DNA of 64,000 bases from Phragmites australis (Eukaryota; Streptophyta; Magnoliopsida; Poales; Poaceae). Location of the stretch: the NCBI RefSeq assembly GCF_958298935.1, contig NC_084935.1, positions 12,396,501 through 12,460,500 on the forward strand, given 5' to 3'. Position numbers and translations under genes: made by a program. The notes beneath the pieces are model-generated. The model ran no database searches. It worked only from the letters and a program-made list of their open reading frames with translations, and was not told where the DNA came from. Shown here one piece after another: positions 43,207 to 54,208 of the stretch (positions within the stretch are counted from its first letter, which is position 1; the number at the start of each line of letters is the position of its first letter).

Positions 43207-46089
43207 TGACAGGAACCGTCCAAACAATATTCTAATTAATCATTAAGTCGATCATTTACTTAATCACGACTTCAACGATTAACCAGAAAACTATTCTAGT
43301 AGTCCCGGTATATATTTTGTGCCCAAAATCGGAACACATATCTTTCCAACATAAGCAATCACAACCAAGCTTAACAGAGAATGAGTAATTAAATTATATT
43401 ACAAGTTTAATATTTTCACCAAAAGAGATTTAGGATGATACTAAAACTGATTAACTCCTAGCCAAAAGAGAAACTACGCAGCGGAAATAAAGCTATAGAC
43501 CACAAAAGGTGAGTGAAGCCATATGCCCTTAGGCGTCACCCCAAAAGTGTGACCACCGAGCAGTTTCCTACTCATGCCCGCCACACTCGGTGGGCGTGAA
43601 GTAGCCAAACATCGTCTCTTCCTCACGTGCAAAACCTGTAGAGCAGCTGAGTACGAAGGTACTTGCAAGACTTAATCCATATAGGGTACATATAAATAAC
43701 CCGACTCCAAGGATCATGCATTGAGGACCGATGAAGATGGATAGAAGTATGCTCATGATCGAGAGCGCGGTAATTTGAATTGCTTTTACACCCTGCAGTG
43801 GGTACTCCTTTATCTACACGACTTGAGGACCATATGGCTCACGTGTCCACATAGGTCCATGCAAGGGGTACTCGAGTCAACCTTTCCCAATAAGTCCCAA
43901 CCATTTGATCATGCGCCGATAGATGCGGGGGTCATCCAAAACTACTCCCGGAGCAAAATAGATACCCCTACAAGTCCGTCCACTCACACCATGAACTCGC
44001 ACGCCAAAAGGCCACGACTACAAAAGTATTCGGCTTGTTGTTCCCATAATGCGACATGTAGTAAGTATGGAAAGTGTTAAAGCCAACGGCGCTGATGGAC
44101 GGTGCTTAAATGATGCAAAGCGGTCTATGATGCCCTGGCTCCTCTCCCGAACTACCCCAAGGAACTCCTCCGAGGCAGAAGACACCCCTAACACCGCCCA
44201 CATCTTGTCTCATCCTCACCACTCATCCAACTAACATCATCAATATTATCATCATGAAACGTAATTAAACCTATAGCTCACCAGTGATGGAACACTCTGC
44301 CACTCGACTTCTACTGATGGCCTATGCATTGCTAAACATTTCGAATGACCTTGTAAATTAGACATCAACAATATCACCAAGGCTATAAGTATGTGGATAT
44401 TCAACAACTCATGGTAGAGGTGATGCAATCAACATAGGTTCTACCCACATAAACATGATATTGACTCGCTAGATATGCAAACATACATAGAGCATATCTT
44501 ATCAATTTTAGACTCCACACATCAATTCAAAGGGTGCAATATGCTTAGATGCTTGCCTGGCTGCTCTGGCGGTTGTCTGATATTCCCTGCACAACACTCA
44601 CAGGACTTCAGGAGGTTGGTGTCGCCTTCAACCACGATCATTCCACGCTCCATTTCTTCGTTCACTAAAGAAGAACACATGCAATGATGAGCATGAATGA
44701 AGTACAACAATGCATGCTATAATATGCATATGATGAAAATGCTATAAAATATGCTTTATAAATCATGAAAATATTTTTCCTAGCTACAACAATTCATAAG
44801 AAGACTAGCAAAATTGGTGTCACAATTTTTGGACCTGTAAAGAATTAACCGTAAATTAATGAAGCCTCAACCTAATTAATTTATCTCAGAAATTTAATTA
44901 CTTATTTCATATCTGGGGATATTTTTAATAGGTATATTAGGGTATTATGAAACCAAAAAAAAATTGGTTTCATAATTTTTGGAGCTACGAAAAATTTAGT
45001 ATGAATTTTATAATTTTCAGCAAACAATGAACTGTGCTGAAACGGTAGTGTCTGAGTTGACCGCGGTCAAACCGTCAACATTGGCGGTCAGACCGCCAAG
45101 AGTGGCAGTTAGACCATGGGAAAACGCGGTCAGATCACTGGTGTGCAGAGAGATTTAGAGTCTGGCAGTCAAACCGAACCGGGGGGTGGTCCAACTCCTG
45201 GAACGGTGGTCAGACCGCTAGAAAACACGGTCAAACCGCTGTGCTCGGCCGGGAGCACTTGGTGAGCTCACTGATGATGACTCTAGTGGCTTTTGGGTGA
45301 GAATTTTGGACCTAGAGCATTATATTGACTTCCTCTACCGCGTAGGACAACACGCACATGTCAAAAATGACTGAGACTCGGCCATTGCCTCTAATGGCGG
45401 TGGAGGCCATTGTTGAGCTTGATGAGCTCAAATTCGGTAGATCTAGCCATGGGGAAGGAATGGGAAGGGATTTAGGGTGCTCACCACGTCCTAGAAAGCC
45501 TGTGGTCCGGTCGTGGAGGTTGGGGAATGGTCGAAGCTTGAAATCACCGTCGGGGAGGTGGTGGACGGCTTGAGGAGGAAGAAGACGTTGCCGAGGAGCT
45601 CAGGCTCGACGGGGAAGACCATCTTTGGTGGGTAAGCTCACCGAAGACCTCCTCCATGGCCTCCCCTTGCCTCTCCTCCTTTCTCTTGTTCGGTTGGGAG
45701 AGCTAGAGAGAAAGAGAGAGCACATGAGGGAGAGGGAGTGGGTGGGGGTGAGAGAGAGAGGGGAAGGGGGCTGCTGCCCCTGTGTGCTGCACAGTGGGGG
45801 AGAGAGGGAGAGAGTGAGCTGAGGGAGTGGGTGGCTGCACGTGGGGAGAGAGAGGGAGCTGGTGAAGGTGAGGTGTGGGGTCCGCTATGTGTGGGTCCCA
45901 CATGTTAGAGAGAGAAACAATTTTTTAGCTGCAATTTCTATTATTTCTCTCCCGCATTTCTTTCCCACTTCCTATTGACCCAAAAAGATGTGCTCTAATA
46001 CTCCAAACTACAATTGCTCAAGATTTAAACATTATGCTAATGACGTGTAATTATGCTATATTACGTAATTACGGTTTTGGGACGTAACA
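43207..46089 (-). repeat. 5' LTR of the Tekay-like element
   Basis: 2883 bp, from tgacaggaacc (43207) to gggacgtaaca (46089) on the plus strand. Relative to the other LTR it lacks about 215 bp near 43722. Numerous single-base differences indicate an old insertion. Confidence 0.9.
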
Positions 46090-46835
46090 ATTTTCATCAA
46101 GGTGGCTTCCAGTGTGGCTTATCCCATCACGCCCAGGAACTTTTGCATGGATGTCCGATACCAAAGGGCTACGCCGTGGTCGAAGTAGACAAGGCAGTTG
46201 ACTATTACCATCATGTTGAGGTGGACTACCCTTGGCAGGAGGGAGTGAACACTATATGAGAGAACGAGCACTGTTTCATCATGTGGGAGAAGGCCTATAT
46301 AATATTTCCACCAGGGACAGCTCCCGACAACCTCTACTCTCCACGATACCCTGGACCGCCGTCACCTCGTAGATCTCCATCTCCTTAGCCATCTCCTAGA
46401 AGAAGTCGACCTCCTCAGCCATCACCTTGAAGAAGTTCACCGCTCATGAAGCCAACACAATCAAGAAGCCAGCCATCATCTCAGAAAACACGATCAGGTT
46501 TCGCAGCATCCAAGAAGCCGACATCATCTCAGAAGTCGGTGCCATCCAAGATGTTGGCAGAACCCAATGATGTCTATTCACTTAATGCATAGCAAACAAA
46601 AAAGATTATTGAGGCCAGTGTAACTGCTTTTTTCCATCCTTCAATACCTCCACCAAAGCCTGTTATGCCTAAAGATAGTATAAATTTTTTTATGAATATA
46701 GCCAAAATTAAATAGACGGAGGCGGCTTCAAGTAAGCCACCAACTGATTACGAACACATCAATAAGAAGCAGGCCAAGAGCAAATTAGGTTCAACCGTTT
46801 TCATTAGATCTAGTACTAATTTGCTATGGTGATAT
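46090..46835 (+). pseudogene. second CACTA-type ORF, continuation after the gypsy insertion
   Basis: The sense interrupted at 34792 resumes at once: after a shift it reads CPIPKGYAVVEVDKAVDYYH then HVEVDYPWQEGVNTI, then LWEKAYIIFPPGTAPDN-like sequence (about 46280-46335), then a Pro/Ser/Arg-rich part (SPRYPGPPSPRRSPSP) and a Lys-rich tail ending near 46835. The region resembles the C-terminal part of grass CACTA accessory ORFs. Several stops make it dead. Confidence 0.6.
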
Positions 46836-46974
46836 ATTCCTACAGTTTTTATTAGATTCTCCTTATCATTCACTCAGACTTAAGAAAGATTATTGTCTTG
46901 AACTTGTAAAAGAGATATAAAAAGACTTACTTAACGTTGTAATAGTTTCTTAATGTTAAGCAAGATTATTGTCT

Positions 46975-47372
46975 TGATTCAGATATTCGATTGACTTGAT
47001 TTTTATTCGATAGTTTTTTAATGTTGCATAGTTTCTACTGTTAAAAGTTGTGGACATCATTATTAGTGACGTTATAGTAGACTGTCCCAAGTTAAATACG
47101 AGATTAAATTGAATTTTTGGTTAGGGTGAGTAAAAATTTAAATTTGATTTTAACAATCATTTACGCATGTGATTACATATTTTTACGTAATCGATCCTAC
47201 ACACTTGGACTGTGGAATCAATTGGTCCGAACCCCGCACTACTAGACACGGCTTATCTTTACAAAGAAGAAAAGTAGACACTGCTTTTGTAGTAAAGAAG
47301 GATTGGACACCTCAACCATGATCCATTTCGTTAGGCTGGACCAATACTAAAGCATATACAACCTCTTAGTAT
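46975..47372 (+). repeat. direct repeat, copy 1 (about 400 bp)
   Basis: It matches 48527-48903 across its length by eye, from gatattcgattgacttgat to acctcttagtatggaca, with small indels. Ends are soft. It could be the LTR of a small element or part of a local duplication. Confidence 0.8.
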
Positions 47373-48526
47373 GGACAAAAAGTTCAAGTTTTTGGGTATT
47401 GCCTTGCAAACTTCAATTTGCAAAAGCTCCCAGCTTACCAGCCAGGCTAGAGCCCGCTTGCAAAAGCTCCCAACTTTCATGATCTTTTGGCTTGATTTCT
47501 ATTGGAATAGGTTCTCCATACCTAGATCCACCTTCAGTTCAGATTTTGTTGGATTTGGTGTTCATTTGCCCTGATTTTGAACTTGTGAAGTTTTTGCCTC
47601 TCGGAGATCACTGTCGAATTCGGCCATTGCACGGACAAGTTTTGAAGATTTGTGGAGGAGCCCATACATGGTTCCGGGAAACTTGATTGTTCTTGTTCTT
47701 CCACATGTTTCAGAGAGCCGCCATCTCGGCTATTGCACGGACACGCCCAGGAGTTGATTACCAGAGCAACAGGCCGGTTCAAATGTCCGCGAGATCATTG
47801 ATTTGGCAGACATCCACACAACAGCAGCCAACTCCCAGACCTGGCATACGTGTTGGCAGTGGAGGAGGACATCGATCAATATTTGCCCAGAGGAGAGGAC
47901 GGCGCAGCGACTGGGCGCGTTGGCCCACAAGCGGGAGTGAGAGACGGCCAGGCGCGGCTCGGCATGCAGCCCAGTTGGGTGTCGGCCACGCGCGGAGAGC
48001 GGCGAGCGGCCCGGGCGCGTGAGTGCCTGCGCTGGTGAGGCCGTGGTCCAGTCAGGTGGCAGAGGGAGGCAAACCGAGGAGATTACTGTGCCGTTTGGCT
48101 AGGAAATAAAATTGAAGAGATTCGGTTGTCGGGTGTGTAACAGAACCGAGAGAGAATGAGAGAGTTTTAGAAGGTTTGGGGAGAACCATCTAGTGTTAGA
48201 ATTTTGTAGAGACTCTGGTAGGGATGCTGCGGAGATACATCTTGTTAATCTATCCATAAAATGAAGATCAAATTTTATCAGATGATGAGTTGGTAATTTC
48301 ATTATTCATCCGCGTTCTTTGTTTTGCTCTCAGTGCTTTTTTTTATCCTTTAGTCAACATAAATTTTTTTTATCTATCTAAAATTATCCTAGAGAATCTA
48401 GGTAAGGTTTTGAAAAGTTTGGTTGGTTGATTTTTATAATTCTTATATAATCGTAAAATTAGAGTTTAATCTATTTTCGTCACCATACGTCATAGTCTGC
48501 TTGTGAATGTCATAACTCTTGATCCA
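47373..48526. other. spacer between direct repeats, GC-rich middle
   Basis: 47700-48050 is GC-rich (about gcgcgttggcccacaagcgg) and open on the plus strand for 112 codons (47687-48022), but I recognise no protein. A short direct repeat (gcttgcaaaagctcccaac / caatttgcaaaagctcccag) lies near 47415-47475. It may be a captured gene fragment. Confidence 0.4.
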
Positions 48527-48903
48527 AAGATCCGATTGTTTTGATTCTTATTAGAATAATTTCTTAACGTTGTATAGTTTCTACTATTAAAAGTTGAGGA
48601 CATCATTTATAGTGACGTTACTGTCTCAAACTGAATATGAGATTAAATTGAATTTTTTGTTAGCGTGAGTTAAATTTGAATTTGGTTTTAACAATCATTC
48701 ACCCCTCTGATATCACATTTTTGCATAATCGATCCTACACACTTGGAGTGTGGAATTAATTGGTCCGAGCCCTGCACTACTAGACACGGTTTATCTTTAC
48801 AAAGAAGACACTGCTTTTGTAGTAAAGAAGGATTGGACACAACCATGATCCATTTCGTTAGGCTAAACCGACACTAAAGCATATATAACCTCTTAGTATG
48901 GAT
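48527..48903 (+). repeat. direct repeat, copy 2
   Basis: Second copy of the repeat at 46975-47372, same strand, shorter by about 20 bp (for example it lacks aaaagtag inside the ctttacaaagaaga segment). Confidence 0.8.
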
Positions 48904-49514
48904 AATCTAGCTGTTACACAATACAACCATCATATTGTGAGATCAGCATAAACAACACTCATGGAGCTAATAACTACGTAATCAACAACATACATGGGAA
49001 ACATCAACAATGATAAATCACAAGTTTTAGTAACGACAAGACTAGGCTAAAGCATACCATATCCTGCTACCTCTAGGAGCATCCTTATCATCCAATCAAA
49101 ATCTGCTCACGATACCAGCGATAAATATTGAACTTCACTGAAGGATGTGCCCTTATAATGCTAGGGAGCTCCTCGTACGCACTGCAACTAATCGGTGAGA
49201 CATTTCTGGATATCACTTTCAAGCATTGTCGCACTTCTGAATATCACTTCAACAAATCAACTTCATGATCCTCTCCTCTAAACCCTTCAATTTCTACTTC
49301 GTTAAGATTAACCAAGGTGATTCTTTGTTGACTTCTCGAGTTGTTAGGTTGATCACAATGGCAACTTACGGAGCATGCTTCCCCCACCTAAAAGAAAATT
49401 GAAGTACGATGTATTATTGATATTTCACACTATCGTTCCAATCTCAGGCATATGACTAGAACAATTTTTCAAAACGAATATATCAATAAACAAAAAGAAT
49501 AATTGCCAGATATA
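48904..49514. other. no gene or repeat recognised
   Basis: AT-rich unique-looking sequence with only short frames. Confidence 0.4.
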
Positions 49515-50966
49515 CACTATGTGAAAAAGGGACGGAGTGACGGGTGATAACCCTCATGGGTGACAGGTCCTGTATCTGTTACTCTGAACGCGTCACTGAT
49601 GAGTCATTATGGGTGACAGATACAGACCCATCATCAATGTGGTCATAGGTAACAGGTTACAACTTGACCAACACCAATGAATATCATAGGTGACGGATTG
49701 TAACGGTGACCCATCACTTATGTCTGATGAACGTGTTTCACGTTTTTTAGACATGAAAAAGTTAAAAAATTCATCCAAGAGTCACCTAATATAGAGCCCA
49801 TCGCATATGTCCAAATCCACATCATTTTCAAACATATTTCGGTCTTTGCATTTCGTGGGACTTGAACCCGCGCCCAGGGCCTCACGCGCAACTCGCTTAC
49901 CACCTCAGCTATCACGTGCTTGTGATAGAAACCGGTTATGTTATCCTTTTAACCTTTGTTATCGAAGGTCATAGGTGACGGGTCATAACTGTGACCCGTC
50001 ACATATGCAAGTCATAGGTGATGGGTTACAGTTACGACCTGTCACCGATGATATTTTTTCCCTAATGTTGACCTGGAGTGTCTTTAGTAAAAAGGGTATA
50101 ACTTTTGCATTTGTCGGGTTCGGAGAATTTTTCGAGGTCAAAAACGGCTAGGAAGATTGAGTTCTTGCCCTCGGAAGTTTCTGCACTATTTTCGGAACGC
50201 GCCTTTGTATCCATAGTCGTCACCCCTTACATCAAACTTGAGCAAAATTTTACAATAATTCTTATTCTAGTGCTACTGAGGTGAAAAAACTAAGAGAAAA
50301 ATAAAAGAAAAATAATTTTTTTTAGCATCATATACATAATATATTCCCAAGACTGTATATTATATATATACACCCCTGATGAATAAAGAAAAATAACATA
50401 AAATACACATATATATGAGTATATGTTTGTACTACTATATATATATACACACACACATGACATAAACCAGGAGTACATGCACTTTTGCACCACATGAAAT
50501 GATAGCTCTATATATCGATCATATACATCTATAAAAATAACCATAAATGTTGTGTATATATATCTACATAAACCTAAGTATATGAATACCTAGGGGTATA
50601 TATACACACGATACATGAAATGATAGCTCTATGTATTGATCGAGTCATTGTTGAAGGGTCATAACTTGACCTGTCACTAATGACTAGTTAGGATGACCCG
50701 TCACTGATGAGTTAGTCATTGGTGACGGGTCAAGTTGTGACCCGTCACCAATGACTGGCTAGGATGACCCGTCACTTATGAGTCGTAATAGGCGACGGGT
50801 CACAACTACGACCCATCACCTATGACTGACCTAGGATGACCCGTCACTTATGATAAGTCATAAGTAATGGGTCACAATTATAACCCGTCATTTTTATCAT
50901 TAGTGACGGGTCATGTTATGACCCGTCACTCATTTCGTGTCTCTTTTGTCTGTTTTTCACGTAGTG
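49515..50966. mobile_element. non-autonomous CACTA element, 1452 bp, complete
   Basis: It starts CACTATGTGAAAAAGGGACG and ends ...CTGTTTTTCACGTAGTG, whose complement is CACTACGTGAAAAACAG, giving a terminal repeat of about 14 bp with one change. The flanks are ata on both sides (49512-49514 and 50967-50969), the 3-bp duplication of CACTA elements. Subterminal zones (49530-50060 and 50650-50940) carry well over ten copies of gtgacgggtca or its inverse. The middle (50280-50640) is AT-rich with TA/CA microsatellites. No coding capacity; it would need a transposase from elsewhere. Confidence 0.92.
49851..49918 (-). ncRNA. tRNA-like sequence inside the non-autonomous CACTA element
   Basis: On the minus strand TAGCTGAGGTGG (49911-49900) matches the tRNA A-box consensus fully and GGTTCAAGTCC (49868-49858) matches the B box fully; the starts are 43 bp apart, as in tRNA genes. 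The acceptor ends (cacgtga / gaaatgc) do not pair, so a working tRNA is unlikely. A T6 run lies about 95 bp downstream (near 49762). Confidence 0.5.
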
Positions 50967-51155
50967 ATAGATTTAGCATCATCTTAAGTCTTTGTATATA
51001 GGTACAAAGCCCAAGTACATCCAGCACCATTGCTCCATAAACATGCCCTCCTGTTGCAATATCCGTCTCCAAAAAGAGAAGATGCTCATTGGAAGTTGAG
51101 ATATATCTTGGCCAAAGCTCTGGTTAAGACCACCCAAATTACTCTGCAACAATTT

Positions 51156-51350
51156 CACTACTACAGAAATGGTCATAAGTGCCGGCTCAAAAAATATCAT
51201 CAGTTGTGTTTTTGAACCGGCATTGATTACTCGGCACTAATAGTCACGGATTATCAGTGACGGTTTTTGAACCAGCACTGATAATGAGTATTAGTGCTGG
51301 CTCTTTGTTATGAACCGGCACTGATACTGATTATCAGTGTTGGTTTCAGT
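51156..51350 (+). repeat. terminus of another CACTA element
   Basis: It begins CACTACTACAGAAATGG and continues with subterminal motifs gtgccggctc, aaccggcattgat, atcagtgacggttttt, accagcactgataat and aaccggcactgatac. It lies only 189 bp after the end of the element at 49515-50966. The opposite end is not seen; the element is probably truncated by the copia LTR at 52611. Confidence 0.8.
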
Positions 51351-52610
51351 TCCCATTCATCAAGGAAACAACATAGATAACAGGCATATATACATATATT
51401 TCACTCATAATTCAATCACAGATAACAAGCATATATACAGATATTTCACTCACAGATATTTCACTCATAAAAAGATATTTTAGTCACGATAAACACTAAT
51501 ACATTAATTCAAACTACAAGCATTTCTAAAATTACATCAAAGACCATTACGTGCATAGTTCCTAAAATTTCAACTCCAAATATTACATCATAATGGTTCA
51601 ATGCATAAATGAGTGCACTAGCCGTTGCTTCAAATGGAAGTTCCATTGGACTTCAGTAGATAATGAAACCGTTGCTATCACATCGAAACTCATGGTGTGA
51701 CTGCTACTTTCCTTCACAAACTTCCTGCATTGCGGGCCAAGCACTGTGTACCCCTATCGCTGGGCAAGAAGATGTAAGATTGAAGTCAAGCTACGATATG
51801 TCCGTATCTGGGTATTCTAGTAAAAATTCTACAGGCAAAGAGTAGCAATATAGAGGAAAAACTTAATATTATTGAAATAATCTTAGCTACAAGCTACAGG
51901 TTCATGTCACCAACTGTTTCAGCTGCATGTAACTGTGAGAGCCTAGGAGTCATTGCATGCACATTCTCATTCTGTTCAAGCGCTTTCAATTTGAAATAGC
52001 TGTAATCTGGAAACATGTATCCAAGTTACAGGTCAACCGATTGTAGAAGCACATGGATAGTAGATCATTCAGCCATAAGCCTTTGGTCTATTTCTGAGCT
52101 AGATCTATTAAAGTGATATATCCTTCTTTAGGTATTGCAACCTCAAAAGAGATAGTGATCTTCATTTTATTGTTATCAGTCAATGTGGTCATCACCACAG
52201 GTGGTGTGCCACCAATGTCCGTAATAATGTCATGTAGCCATTGTAGTTGAGGAAGCATCTACATCAATCGGCATACGAGTTTCTAAAATAATCATGTCAA
52301 AATTTGTTTACTGCCAACTGCAATATTAACTGACCTTCTTATAATTTCTAGCAAAGGAATTTTCATCACTGAGCATGCAGATATACCTGGGATAAGTCAC
52401 AGTTACATCTACATGCCCAGAGAAAAAAACACCAATGCCATATCAATCGGCTCATTTGAAGTTTAAGTCAAAATTAACCTCAGATAATGACTACCATAGA
52501 GGTTTAGGGTTTAGTAACTCAAATTTGATAAAAATGGTGCAACAACATGTGGATAATGACTCAATGATGGTCTTAAGCATCTTTGTAGCAAACATGGCCC
52601 TCTTAGGGCA
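51351..52610. other. probable interior of the truncated CACTA element, no ORF
   Basis: Near 51365-51480 short repeats occur (ataacaagcatatatacaga, tatttcactcataa, two to three copies each). No transposase motif is seen on either strand. Confidence 0.35.
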
Positions 52611-54084
52611 TGTATGTGATTTTGGTGATTAATGAAAACATAATCAATGAGACTAACATATTTGTCAATTTTATGCTTAAGTAGGTCTCATGGATGAAAT
52701 ACATAAAGAAGCCACTGAAGCCGGGACAAAAATTGATTGAATTAGAGACGTCCCAAGAAAGTTGTACAAGCCGGATGGTCCGGCGATTAGCAAGGTGTAC
52801 ATGCCGAAGTGTTTTTGACAGAGAAGGAGAAAGTTGAAGAACACATCAGATGGTCCAACGCTCAGGAGTTTGTACATGCCAGAGCATTCCGGAGGAAGGA
52901 GTTGAAGAAGCTACACGCTAGATGGTCTAGCGCTCTGAAGTTCTACACGTCAGAGTGTTTTGTGCAGAGAAGAAATTGATGAGTTGGCGGAAGAAGATGC
53001 ACCTTGGACGGTCTGGCGCTCTAAAGATGGTGCACACCGGAGCATTCCAAGTGAAAGGAGAAAATGCACAACACGTCGGATGGTCCGGTGACGAAGAGGT
53101 TGCTAACACCGGAGTGTTTTTTCCAGAGAAGGTCTCAACGGATAGTTTGGCGTGATTGTACACGCCAGATGGTCTAGGAATGAAGATTGGATACGCCGGA
53201 GTATTTTGCATAGTGAGAAGTAGTGCGGTTTGACTCAAGCGTACACATCAGATAGTCTGGCGATGGAGTTGAAGACAACATCAGTTTGAGGCTATAAATA
53301 CCACTCCACTCGGTCATTTGAAGGTATGGCAGTAAGCTGGAGTCCAGAGAAACTCATAGACACTTGAGAAGACATCCAAGTCATCTAAGTGCTTAAAGTG
53401 ATCATCTAAGGTAATTAGCACATAGATTATGGAGTGATTAGTGCTATTAGGCCTAGAGAGAAGTTTTGCTAGGTGATTGCTGCCTAGAGAGTGGATCTAG
53501 GAGTGATTCTACCGTATACCTAGAGGTATGCCGGCACCTTGCAGTCTTGGTGACTCATTGGCGCCTTGGGCCTTGATGGCTAAAGTTTGTTGACCCTCCG
53601 ACTTGGTGTGGAGCGGCGGCAAGAAACTTGTATGAGGACATGGAGACCCTTGCCTTGGTGGCTTAACCTCCGAAGTGAAGACGGCGACAAGTGATCGAAA
53701 TAGAGGCTAGTGGTGAGACCTCACCTTGGTGGCCTGGTGGCTCAAGAGCTGTGACCGGAAAAGTCTTGGCAACCGGGAGAATATCCTTGGTGGAGCTCCA
53801 ACATGAACTAGAGGTGGGATTCATACCATCGATACCACGGGATAAAAATCCCTTGTGCCGAGTTTGCTCTTTCTACCTTATTTACGTTTCCACATTTACA
53901 TACTTGCAATTTACCTTCCTAGATAGGTTGCAATATCTTTTAAACGGTAGAGTAGACACACTAGATAAATCTAGAGTACATTTAGATAGAAATTGATATA
54001 GGTTTATCTTGTTAAGTTTTTGGAGCCAAATAGTTTTAAGCTTCCTATTTCACCCCCCTTCTTAGGATGTCACCGATCCTTACA
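52611..54084 (+). repeat. 5' LTR of the gag-only copia element
   Basis: It starts near tgtatgtgattttggtgatt and ends near gatccttaca. The first half has repeated elements around ggatggtccggcg / ggtctggcgctct / ccggagtgtttt (52765-53270). TATA-like ggctataaataccac at 53290-53304. Start is uncertain by a few bases. Confidence 0.7.
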
Positions 54085-54086
54085 AG

Positions 54087-54098
54087 TGGTGTTAGAGC
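54087..54098 (+). other. primer-binding site (diverged tRNA-iMet type)
   Basis: tggtgttagagc against the standard tggtatcagagc, 2 bp from the LTR end. Confidence 0.75.
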
Positions 54099-54208
54099 CT
54101 CGTGCTCTTGATTGGTTTAACCGCAGAGTTGTGACATCCGGGGTTGGGATGGATACTCATAGTGCTCCACATTTTGGCGGCACTAACTGTCCCTGTTGAA
54201 AAATTCTA

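Larger units (their letters stand above)
34793..46089 (-). mobile_element. Tekay-like chromovirus (Ty3-gypsy), 11.3 kb, minus strand
   Basis: LTRs of about 3 kb at 43207-46089 (5') and 34793-37902 (3') flank a full gag-protease-RT-RNase H-integrase-chromodomain order on the minus strand, with a tRNA-iMet PBS (43192-43203) and a polypurine tract (37905-37914). Flanks attat (34788-34792) and atttt (46090-46094) are a 5-bp target duplication with one change. Long LTRs plus a C-terminal chromodomain point to the Del/Tekay clade. Every ORF is interrupted, so the copy is inactive. Confidence 0.92.

Noticed and set aside
49851..49918. Functional tRNA gene
   Set aside because: Internal boxes fit, but the acceptor and T stems do not pair properly, so only a tRNA-derived sequence is claimed.
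50290..50544. Minus-strand 84-codon frame rich in Tyr, Ile and Phe
   Set aside because: It lies in TA/CA microsatellite sequence in the middle of the non-autonomous CACTA element; composition explains it.
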